From assembly GCF_038023995.1 (NCBI RefSeq), contig NZ_CP150660.1, positions 2,726,501 to 2,790,500 of the forward strand: a stretch of 64,000 nt of DNA, written 5' to 3'. Below are positions 17,365 to 25,181 of the stretch, in pieces. A program made the translations under genes and the position numbers. This DNA comes from Polaribacter atrinae (GTDB lineage Bacteria; Bacteroidota; Bacteroidia; Flavobacteriales; Flavobacteriaceae). The notes beneath the pieces are model-generated. The model had not been told where the DNA came from. It did no database searches and was given only the letters and a program-made list of their open reading frames with translations. Positions within the stretch are counted from its first letter, which is position 1; each line of letters opens with the position of its first letter.

Positions 17365-18471
17365 ATGGCAAAAAAGGAGAGATTAATAGCGTTAGATGTT
17401 CTAAGAGGCATAACAATTGCTTCCATGATTTTGGTAAATACGCCTGGTAGTTGGTCTTATGTTTATTGGCCATTATTACATGCAAAATGGCATGGCTTTA
17501 CACCAACAGACGCTGTCTTTCCTTTTTTCTTATTTATTGTAGGAGTTTCTATACATTTTGCTTTTAAAAATTTTAGACCAAGTGAGCATAAACAAGCAAT
17601 TAAAAAGATTGTTAAAAGAACGTTTATAATATTTGCAATTGGATTGTTTTTAAATTTATTTCCAAAATTCAATTTTGAAACGGTTCGATATTTTGGGGTG
17701 TTGCAAAGAATAGCAATTGCCTATGGTGTGGGTGCTACTCTTTGTTTATTTTTTAATAAAAGAATTCTAACCTACATTACTGTCTTAATTTTAGTTAGCT
17801 ATTGGGCCATTTTATATTTCTTTGTACCAGAAAATCCTTTTGGACCGCAAACAAATTTAGTGGGTAAAATAGACTTGTATTTATTCGGACCAAATCACAT
17901 CTGGAAAGGTCTTGGTTTTCCTTTTGATCCAGAAGGATTATTATCTACGGTACCAGCAATTGCAACAGTACTTATTGGTGCTTTAACGGGTAGTTTTTTA
18001 AGTGAATTCTCTAATATTACGGTTAAAATAAAAACCCTTTTAAGCTACGGGGTTGGTCTTGTTTTACTAGGCTATATTTGGGGTTTTGTATTTCCTATCA
18101 ATAAATCGCTTTGGTCAAGTACTTTTGTTTGCTTTTCTGCAGGATGGGCAATGATTATATTGGCCTTTTTAATATGGATTATCGATCAAAAAAAATGCAC
18201 AGCATGGTCTAAACCATTTATCCATTTTGGCACAAACCCTTTGTTCATCTTTGTATTCTCTGGTTTGTATGCAAAAACAATCATTTATTTAATAAAAATA
18301 ACCAATTCTCAAGGAGAGATTGTATCAGCAAAACAATATTTATATCAAGATATATTTTTTCCTATTGCCGGAAATATGAATGGGTCACTTCTTTTTGCAG
18401 TTGCTCATATTCTATTTTTCTGGTGTTTAGTTTACTTATTACACAGAAATAAAATATTTATAAAAATTTAA
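17365..18471 (+). CDS. NagX/HGSNAT-like membrane acyltransferase family protein (COG4299 type)
   Basis: This 368-residue polytopic membrane protein begins with the family signature LIALDVLRGITIASMILVNTPGSW. FTPTDAVFPFFLFIVGVSIHFAF and LQRIAIAYGVGATLCLFF follow, with FDPEGLLSTVPAIATVLIGALTG further on, and about 10 hydrophobic segments in all. It belongs to the group containing heparan-alpha-glucosaminide N-acetyltransferase and bacterial NagX. Bacterial members often sit in GlcNAc or murein-sugar loci. The exact reaction is not established from sequence. A role in acetylating an amino-sugar across the inner membrane, or in its uptake, is inference. It is 14 bases after murQ and 9 bases before nagZ. 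Confidence 0.85.
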   Translation: MAKKERLIALDVLRGITIASMILVNTPGSWSYVYWPLLHAKWHGFTPTDAVFPFFLFIVGVSIHFAFKNFRPSEHKQAIKKIVKRTFIIFAIGLFLNLFPKFNFETVRYFGVLQRIAIAYGVGATLCLFFNKRILTYITVLILVSYWAILYFFVPENPFGPQTNLVGKIDLYLFGPNHIWKGLGFPFDPEGLLSTVPAIATVLIGALTGSFLSEFSNITVKIKTLLSYGVGLVLLGYIWGFVFPINKSLWSSTFVCFSAGWAMIILAFLIWIIDQKKCTAWSKPFIHFGTNPLFIFVFSGLYAKTIIYLIKITNSQGEIVSAKQYLYQDIFFPIAGNMNGSLLFAVAHILFFWCLVYLLHRNKIFIKI

Positions 18472-18480
18472 TTCCTAAAA

Positions 18481-20169
18481 ATGAAAAAATTAATTCCTAC
18501 ACTTTTAGTTTTACTACTTGTCGCTTTAAGTTGCGATAAAAAACAACCAACAAACATATCGTTAGAAAATACACCACGCACAAAATGGGTAGATAGTATC
18601 TATAATAAAATGACTTTAAAAGAAAAAATAGGTCAATTATTTATGATTGCCACCTATTCTAATAAAGGTAAAAAGCATACAGATTCTATTCAGAGATTGA
18701 TCAATGAGAACGGAATTGGTGGATTGGTGTTTTTTCAAGGTGGTCCTGTTAGACAAGCTCGTCAAACAAATGTATATCAAGCAACATCAAAAGTACCATT
18801 GTTAATTGCAATGGATGCTGAATGGGGTTTAAATATGCGATTAGATAGTACGGTGAGGTTTCCGTATAATATGACTTTAGGAGCCATAAAAGATACCGAC
18901 TTAGTAAGAAAAGTTGGTGAGAAAATTGGGGAGCATTGTAATCGCTTAGGGGTACATATAAACTTTGCTCCTGTGGTAGATATCAATACAAATTCTAAAA
19001 ACCCAATAATTGGTGTGCGTTCTTTTGCCGAAGATAAATACCAGGTTACAGAAAAAGCACTTGCTTTTACAAATGGTATGCAAAGTAAGAATGTGTTAGC
19101 TTGTGCAAAACATTTTCCAGGACATGGAGATACCGATAAAGATTCTCATAAAACGCTTCCAACCGTTACGCTTTCTAAAGAAAGAATAGATTCTGTAGAA
19201 ATGTATCCATACAAAGAATTGTTTAAAAACAAGATGGCAGGTGTAATGGTAGCACATTTAAATGTACCAAGTTTAGAAAAAGATGGGGTGCCTTCATCTC
19301 TATCACATCATATTGTTACAGATATTTTAAAGGAAAGATTAGGCTTTGAGGGACTTATTTTTACGGATGCCTTAAATATGAAAGGTGCTGCTAATTACAA
19401 AGAAACAGGAGCTATAGATTTGGCTGCGTTTATGGCCGGAAATGATATTTTGGTATTGACAGAAGATGTGCCAAAAGCAGTATCTAAAATTACAGAAGCA
19501 TACAATAATAAAGAAATTACAGAAGAAAGGTTAGCGCATTCTGTAAAGAAAATTCTAGCATCAAAATTTGATGTTGACTTAAATAATTTTAAACCAATTG
19601 ATACCTTAAATCTTATTAGTGATTTAAATGATGAAACAAATGATGTTTTAAACGAAGCCGTTTTTATAAATGCAATTACTGCTTTAAAAAATAACAATGT
19701 TCTTCCTTTTAGAGAGGTTGCAAACAAAAAAATAGCATTTGTAGGTTTGGGTGATGGTAATTCGGCTCCTTTTTTAAATGCTTTACAATCACATTTAAAA
19801 GTTGATGATTTTTCTGATTTAAAACAACCAGAATTGCTTAGAAAACTTAAATCGTATGAGAAGGTGATTGTTAGTTATCATCGATTAAATAGCCGATTAA
19901 CTTCAAAAATATCTGATGAGGATAGATTAAAGATAGAAGAAATAGCAAAAAATAACAAGGTTGTTTTAGATGTATTTGCAAGTCAATATAGTTTAGAGAA
20001 TTTAGACTTCGAAAACATCGAGGCAGCTATTGTGTCTTATGAAAACTCTGAAATAGCTCAAAAGGTATCCGCAGAAATTATTTTAGGAAATAAAGATGCA
20101 AAAGGAAAATTATCAGCATCCTTAAATGATGAATTTATTGCTGGTTCTGGAATTAAAATATTAAAATAA
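18481..20169 (+). CDS. nagZ: Beta-N-acetylhexosaminidase, GH3 (NagZ-like), lipoprotein
   Basis: This 562-residue lipoprotein (lipobox VALSC, Cys near residue 18) has a GH3 TIM barrel. NagZ signatures are KHFPGHGDTDKDSHKTLP (residues 210-227), whose Asp-His pair (His223) is the general acid/base dyad of NagZ-type GH3 enzymes, and FTDALNMKG with nucleophile Asp296. A C-terminal extension (about residues 390-562) resembles the second alpha/beta domain of two-domain GH3 enzymes but is short. The lipid anchor indicates periplasmic or surface action, like B. subtilis NagZ and unlike cytoplasmic E. coli NagZ. It would release GlcNAc from GlcNAc-MurNAc strands after amidase action, leaving MurNAc ends for the NamZ-like enzyme. 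Confidence 0.93.
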   Translation: MKKLIPTLLVLLLVALSCDKKQPTNISLENTPRTKWVDSIYNKMTLKEKIGQLFMIATYSNKGKKHTDSIQRLINENGIGGLVFFQGGPVRQARQTNVYQATSKVPLLIAMDAEWGLNMRLDSTVRFPYNMTLGAIKDTDLVRKVGEKIGEHCNRLGVHINFAPVVDINTNSKNPIIGVRSFAEDKYQVTEKALAFTNGMQSKNVLACAKHFPGHGDTDKDSHKTLPTVTLSKERIDSVEMYPYKELFKNKMAGVMVAHLNVPSLEKDGVPSSLSHHIVTDILKERLGFEGLIFTDALNMKGAANYKETGAIDLAAFMAGNDILVLTEDVPKAVSKITEAYNNKEITEERLAHSVKKILASKFDVDLNNFKPIDTLNLISDLNDETNDVLNEAVFINAITALKNNNVLPFREVANKKIAFVGLGDGNSAPFLNALQSHLKVDDFSDLKQPELLRKLKSYEKVIVSYHRLNSRLTSKISDEDRLKIEEIAKNNKVVLDVFASQYSLENLDFENIEAAIVSYENSEIAQKVSAEIILGNKDAKGKLSASLNDEFIAGSGIKILK

Positions 20170-20211
20170 CTAAAACATATTCATTTTGTAAACAACTAAA
20201 AACCAAGAATT

Positions 20212-21678
20212 ATGAAACAATTATTACATTTCACAGTAATTTCCTTATTTGTCTTTTTTTCATATAATAAAGCTTTATCACAGGAAATTATTAAAAAAGG
20301 AATTCATGAATTACAAGCAGAAGAGTTTGGTGGTTCTGCTAAACACCAAAAAAGTTCAGGTAAAATTGTTTCAGAAATTATTCCATTGCAAAGCAAAACT
20401 GCTAAAGCATTGTCTAAAAAAGTTTTTGGTTTTTTACCTTATTGGGAGCAAAGTAGCGGCGCGCATAATAATATTCAGTATAATTTATTAACGCATTTGG
20501 CTTGTTTTGATTTTAGAGTGCAATTAGACGCTTCAATTTCTACACCTCCAGGTTGGCCTTGGACAACAGAGATTAATGCAGCACATACAGCAGGAACTAA
20601 AGTTATAATGACTGTTGTAAATTTTGGTGGTGCAGATGGTGCAGACGCAGTAGCTTGGGAGTTGTTTACAAATACAACTAAGAAAAACACTTTTTTTACC
20701 AATGTTAAAAATTTAATTGAAACGTATAATTTAGATGGTGTTAATATCGATTTTGAAGGAATGGTTAGTGCGCATAGAGGAGCTGAATTAAATACGTTTA
20801 TGGCAAGTTTAACTGCTTATATTCATCAAGAACTACCAGGAAAAGAAGTTTCTTTTGATGGTCCGGCAGTAAATTGGGGTGGATGGGTTATGGATGATTT
20901 AGTAGATAGTGTAGATTATTTAATTATAATGGCATATGATTATACGTCTGGTTCCTCTGCTAATGCAGGGCCTGTAGCTCCATTAACACACCACACTTCT
21001 TGGAAAAGATTTGTGAAAAGAACCGTAGAAACCGGAACTTATAAAGTGCCTGTTACAAAGAATCCAGAAAAGTTGGTGATGGCAATTCCGTATTATGGAC
21101 AACATTGGAAAACCGCAACAAATGTTTCTGAATCAGCAACAGTTTCGCATGTTAAATCTACCAGGTATAAAGACACTTCTATAGATGCAAGTGCTTATGG
21201 AGGTTGGATATGGAACAGTGATTTTGAGGTTCCTTGGTACACTTGGAATGATGGTGTAAATTGGAATCAGATTTGGGCAGATAATGAATTAAGTATTTCA
21301 AAAAAATACGATTTGGCAATAGAAAATAATTTAGGAGGTGTTGGTATTTGGGCATTAAATTATGATGGAACAAGACCAGAACTTTGGAATTTAATCAACA
21401 CTAAATTTGGTTCAACGGCTAATGTAGATTCATATTTGAATGATTTAATAGCTGTATATCCTAACCCTACCAATAACATTATTAATATTTCAAATGAAAA
21501 AAACATAAAATTCGCTAAAATTGGTGTTTATAATACTTTAGGAAAATTAGTTAAGGAAGTTGGTCTGCAAAAAACAGCTATTGATATTTCTAATTTTTCA
21601 AATGGAGTATATTTCTTGAAAATTATTGATGAATCTGGAAAACAAGCAACATTAAAAATTTTAAAATCATCTTTATAA
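20212..21678 (+). CDS. Secreted GH18-family glycosidase (YaaH/chitinase-like) with T9SS sorting domain
   Basis: This 488-residue protein has a signal peptide ending NKALSQ. Its GH18 barrel starts at KVFGFLPYWEQ near residue 68. The catalytic motif is YNLDGVNIDFEG, with the DxxDxDxE glutamate at residue 182. YLIIMAYDYTSG and the late GVGIWALNYDG strand complete the barrel. The C-terminal region (YPNPTNNIINI to ATLKILKSSL) is a T9SS type A sorting domain. It looks closer to the YaaH/SleL murein-active branch than to classical chitinases, but I cannot confirm that without alignment. An endo-N-acetylglucosaminidase role on peptidoglycan fits the operon. Chitin is the alternative substrate. Confidence 0.88.
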   Translation: MKQLLHFTVISLFVFFSYNKALSQEIIKKGIHELQAEEFGGSAKHQKSSGKIVSEIIPLQSKTAKALSKKVFGFLPYWEQSSGAHNNIQYNLLTHLACFDFRVQLDASISTPPGWPWTTEINAAHTAGTKVIMTVVNFGGADGADAVAWELFTNTTKKNTFFTNVKNLIETYNLDGVNIDFEGMVSAHRGAELNTFMASLTAYIHQELPGKEVSFDGPAVNWGGWVMDDLVDSVDYLIIMAYDYTSGSSANAGPVAPLTHHTSWKRFVKRTVETGTYKVPVTKNPEKLVMAIPYYGQHWKTATNVSESATVSHVKSTRYKDTSIDASAYGGWIWNSDFEVPWYTWNDGVNWNQIWADNELSISKKYDLAIENNLGGVGIWALNYDGTRPELWNLINTKFGSTANVDSYLNDLIAVYPNPTNNIINISNEKNIKFAKIGVYNTLGKLVKEVGLQKTAIDISNFSNGVYFLKIIDESGKQATLKILKSSL

Positions 21679-21687
21679 TTTACAATC

Positions 21688-22896
21688 ATGAAAAATTTAA
21701 TAATACTAATATCTCTTGTTTTAGTTTCCTGCAGTACTAAGCCAACCAAAGAAAAGGAAACAGAAGTAGCGAACATCGTAGCAGAAAAAGAAGAGGTTAA
21801 AATTATTGTTGCTGCCAATCAAACAGCTGAATATTTACATTTATTAAAAGGTAAAAAAGTAGGTATTGTTGCTAACCAAACAAGTGTTATATTTAAAGGA
21901 GAAACTAATGTACACCTTGTAGATTCTTTAGTTGCTTTGGGAGTAGGTGTTACTAAAGTTTTTGCTCCAGAACATGGTTTTAGAGGTAAGGCAGATGCGG
22001 GAGAACATGTTGAAGATGGTATTGATGCTACAACAGGTTTACCAATTATATCATTATACGGTGCAAATCGAAAGCCATCTCATGAACACTTAAAAGGTTT
22101 GGATGTAATGTTGTTTGACATTCAAGATGTTGGGGTGCGTTTCTACACCTATATTTCTACTTTACATAATGTTATGGAGGTTTGTGCAGAGTTAAATATT
22201 CCACTTATAGTACTAGACAGACCGAATCCTAATGGACATTATATTGATGGCCCTATGCTAAAAGAAGAAGCAAAAAGTTTTGTTGGGATGCATCCGGTTC
22301 CTACAGTTTATGGAATGACAATTGGCGAGTACGGAAAAATGATTAATGGCGAAAAATGGTTAGAAAATGGAATTCAATGTGATTTAACAGTAATTTCTTT
22401 AAAGAATTACACACATAATTCTGAGTATGATTTACCAATTTTACCATCACCAAATTTACCGAATGCTCAATCTATTAATTTGTATCCTAGTTTATGCTTT
22501 TTTGAAGGAACCAATGTAAGTGCAGGTAGAGGCACAGAAATGCAATTTCAAATTTTTGGTTCGCCTTTTTTAGCGAAGGAATCTTTTGATTTTAGTTTTA
22601 CGCCAGAACCTAATTTTGGTGCAAAACATCCAAAGCACAAAGGTGAAGTTTGTTTTGGTAAAGATTTACGTACTTATAAAAAATTAAGCAATTTAAATTT
22701 AGATTGGCTTATAGAATCTTATGCGCATACGTCTGATAAAGAAAAGTTTTTTAATAAATTCTTTTTAAAGTTAGCAGGAACAAAAGAATTGCAAAAGCAA
22801 ATTGAAGTAGGTTTATCTTCTAAAGAGATAAAAGAAACTTGGCAAAATGGCTTAAATAAATTTAAAGAAACAAGAGAGAAATATCTTATTTATTAA
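21688..22896 (+). CDS. namZ: NamZ-type (DUF1343) exo-beta-N-acetylmuramidase, lipoprotein
   Basis: This 402-residue lipoprotein (lipobox LVLVSC) begins its DUF1343 domain at KVGIVANQTSVIF near residue 58. Family segments are KVFAPEHGFRGKADAGEHVEDGID, LPIISLYGANRKPSHEHLKGLDVMLFDIQDVGVRFYTYISTLHNVMEVCAE and LDRPNPNGHYIDGPML, with AGRGTEMQFQIFGSP further on. The characterised B. subtilis member, NamZ (formerly YbbC), removes MurNAc from non-reducing glycan ends. In B. subtilis it works with NagZ and the amidase AmiE, and all three activities are encoded in this operon. It is the last gene, 9 bases after the GH18 gene and ahead of a strong terminator. Confidence 0.92.
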   Translation: MKNLIILISLVLVSCSTKPTKEKETEVANIVAEKEEVKIIVAANQTAEYLHLLKGKKVGIVANQTSVIFKGETNVHLVDSLVALGVGVTKVFAPEHGFRGKADAGEHVEDGIDATTGLPIISLYGANRKPSHEHLKGLDVMLFDIQDVGVRFYTYISTLHNVMEVCAELNIPLIVLDRPNPNGHYIDGPMLKEEAKSFVGMHPVPTVYGMTIGEYGKMINGEKWLENGIQCDLTVISLKNYTHNSEYDLPILPSPNLPNAQSINLYPSLCFFEGTNVSAGRGTEMQFQIFGSPFLAKESFDFSFTPEPNFGAKHPKHKGEVCFGKDLRTYKKLSNLNLDWLIESYAHTSDKEKFFNKFFLKLAGTKELQKQIEVGLSSKEIKETWQNGLNKFKETREKYLIY

Positions 22897-22924
22897 TTGT
22901 TTTTCTTGGAATAAAAGGTAAAAT

Positions 22925-22972
22925 AAAAATCGGTTTTTCTTAGGGTAAAACACCCTTGAAAAACCGATTTTT
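22925..22972. terminator. Strong bidirectional terminator ending the murein-sugar operon
   Basis: A perfect 15-bp inverted repeat (22925-22939 with 22958-22972) contains an inner AGGGT/ACCCT stem (22942-22946 with 22952-22956). A runs and T runs flank it, so it can stop transcription from namZ and from the convergent peptidase gene. Confidence 0.9.
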
Positions 22973-22991
22973 TGTTGTAAAATATCTTATT

Positions 22992-25010
22992 TTAAAGTAA
23001 GCCTGCTCTTTTTAATAAAGCATCTGGTTTTGGCTCTTTACCTCTAAAACGTTTGTATAATTCCATTGGTTTTTCTGTTCCACCTTTAGAAAGTACATTG
23101 TCTTTAAATTTGGTAGCTACTTCTTTATTAAAAATTCCTTCTTCTAAGAAATATTCAAAAGCATCTGCATCTAAAACTTCTGCCCATTTGTAAGAATAAT
23201 ATCCGGCAGAATAGCCTCCTTGAAAAATATGAGAAAAAGCAGTACTCATACAGTTTTCTGCAACATCAGGATATAATTTTGTGTTTGCAAAAGCATTATT
23301 CTCAAACTCTTTTATAGAAGTAATTGTCTGTGGCGACTCGCTACCGTGCCATTGCATGTCTAATAAACCAAAACTTAACTGGCGTAAGGTTTGCATTCCT
23401 TCATGAAAACTTGCAGATTCTTTAATCTTCTCTACATATTTCATCGGAATAACTTCTCCGGTTTCATAATGTTTTGCAAACAATTCTAAAGCTTCTTTTT
23501 CGAAACACCAGTTTTCTAAAACCTGACTTGGTAATTCTACAAAATCCCAAGAAACAGACGTTCCAGATAAACTATTGTAGGTGGTGTTTGCTAACATTCC
23601 GTGTAATGCATGACCAAATTCGTGAAACAGCGTAGTAACCTCGTTAAACGTTAATAAAGACGGTTTGGTTTCGGTGGGTTTGGTAAAATTACAAACAATG
23701 GAAACCTGTGGTCTTTCGTTAATTCCGTTTTTAATTTGTTGTGATTTGTAACTTGTCATCCACGCACCATTTCTTTTCCCTTTTCTTGGATGAAAATCTG
23801 CATAAAACACAGAAATAAAGTTACCGTTTGTGTCTGTTACATTATATGTTTTAACATCTTCGTGATATTTGTCGATGTTAGATACTTCTTCAAATTTTAA
23901 ATCATATAATCTGTTGGCAATTTCAAAAACACCATCAATTACGTTTTCTAATTTAAAATAAGGTTTTAATAATTCTTGGTCTAAATCGAATAATTCTTTC
24001 TTTAATTTCTCAGAATAGTAAGAACCATCCCATTTTTCAAGATGATCTATTCCGTCTAATTTTTTAGCAAAGTTTTCTAAGTTTCCAAACTCTTTTAAAG
24101 CAGCAGGTTTTGCTTTTTCTAAAAGATTATTAGAAAATTCGATTACTTTTTCTGGCGTTTCTGCCATTCTTTCTTCTAAAACAAAATGAGCATGTGTTTT
24201 ATAACCTAATAAATTAGCTCTTTGATGACGAAGATTTACAATTTCTAAAACAATTTTTTCATTATTGAATTCATTGTCTTGAAAAGCTTTTTTACCAGCT
24301 GCAATTGCCATTTTTTTACGCAACTCTCTATTGTCTGCATAGGTTAAAAAAGGAATGTAACTTGGGTAATCTAAGGTAAAAATATATCCTTCTTTATCTT
24401 TAGAAGTTGCCACTTCTTTGGCTGCTTCTTTTACACTTTCTGGTAAACCAGCTAAATCTTCTTCATTTGTTAAGTGAAGTTCAAAAGCATTGGTTTCTGC
24501 CAATACATTTTCTCCAAATTTTAAAGATAATTTAGAAAGTTGAGCATCTATTTTACGAAGTTCAATTTTATCAGCTTCCTTTAAATTAGCACCATTTCTT
24601 GCAAAACTTTTGTACTGCTTTTCTAAAAGCATTGTTTGTTCTGGCGTTAAATCTAACGTTTCTTTACTATCAAAAACCGATTTTACTCTTTTAAACAAAG
24701 CTTCGTTTAAAGTAATATCATTACTAAACTCACTTAACCAAGGAGAAACTTCTTGTGCAATTTTCTGAATCTCATCATTAGTTTCTGCAGAGTTTAAGTT
24801 GAAGAAAATACTCGTAATTTTATTTAGTTTTTCACCTGTAAAATCTAACGCAACGGTTGTGTTTTCAAAAGTAGGAACATCAGTATTGTTTATAATTTCA
24901 TCAATTTCTGCTTTGGCAATTTCAATCCCTTTTTTTATGGCAGGTTTGTAATCTTCATTAGAAATTTTAGAAAAAGGAGGTGTATTAAAATCTTGTAAAA
25001 GTGGATTCAT
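22992..25010 (-). CDS. M3-family oligopeptidase (Dcp/oligopeptidase A type)
   Basis: This roughly 672-residue cytoplasmic zinc metallopeptidase has the M3 motif HEFGH at residues 463-467 (context LFHEFGHALHGMLANTT). It also has the family segments SGTSVSWDFVELPSQVLENW and FSHIFQGGYSAGYYSYKWAEVLDADAF. It has no signal peptide. The reading frame extends to a TTG at 25034, but that codon lies inside a TAnnTTTG promoter box, so the ATG at 25010 (MNPLLQDF) is the likely start. Members degrade short peptides. Its position next to a murein locus could make it useful for released peptides, but the family is ubiquitous, so this is weak. Confidence 0.93.
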   Translation of the reverse strand: MNPLLQDFNTPPFSKISNEDYKPAIKKGIEIAKAEIDEIINNTDVPTFENTTVALDFTGEKLNKITSIFFNLNSAETNDEIQKIAQEVSPWLSEFSNDITLNEALFKRVKSVFDSKETLDLTPEQTMLLEKQYKSFARNGANLKEADKIELRKIDAQLSKLSLKFGENVLAETNAFELHLTNEEDLAGLPESVKEAAKEVATSKDKEGYIFTLDYPSYIPFLTYADNRELRKKMAIAAGKKAFQDNEFNNEKIVLEIVNLRHQRANLLGYKTHAHFVLEERMAETPEKVIEFSNNLLEKAKPAALKEFGNLENFAKKLDGIDHLEKWDGSYYSEKLKKELFDLDQELLKPYFKLENVIDGVFEIANRLYDLKFEEVSNIDKYHEDVKTYNVTDTNGNFISVFYADFHPRKGKRNGAWMTSYKSQQIKNGINERPQVSIVCNFTKPTETKPSLLTFNEVTTLFHEFGHALHGMLANTTYNSLSGTSVSWDFVELPSQVLENWCFEKEALELFAKHYETGEVIPMKYVEKIKESASFHEGMQTLRQLSFGLLDMQWHGSESPQTITSIKEFENNAFANTKLYPDVAENCMSTAFSHIFQGGYSAGYYSYKWAEVLDADAFEYFLEEGIFNKEVATKFKDNVLSKGGTEKPMELYKRFRGKEPKPDALLKRAGLL

Positions 25011-25031
25011 GGATTCTTTGTATATAGATCT

Positions 25032-25039
25032 CAAAGATA
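25032..25039 (-). promoter_or_regulatory. -7 promoter box of the M3 peptidase gene
   Basis: The minus strand reads TATCTTTG, an exact TAnnTTTG match, 21 bases upstream of the ATG at 25010. It overlaps the alternative upstream TTG and therefore argues against that start. Confidence 0.6.
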
Positions 25040-25181
25040 AATATTCTATTAATTTAATATCTTAATTTTAGTTAAAAAACTTCTATTTATCGAGTTAATA
25101 ACTAACTTTAACTTTTTTTTGAAATAAGGGTTGCTTAGGTGCTACTTTTTAATTAAAATACAGAATATATCCCCCTAAATT

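Noticed and set aside
25011..25034. Upstream TTG start for the M3 peptidase
   Set aside because: The codon overlaps a consensus TAnnTTTG promoter box, so it would lie before the transcription start. ATG 25010 is used instead.
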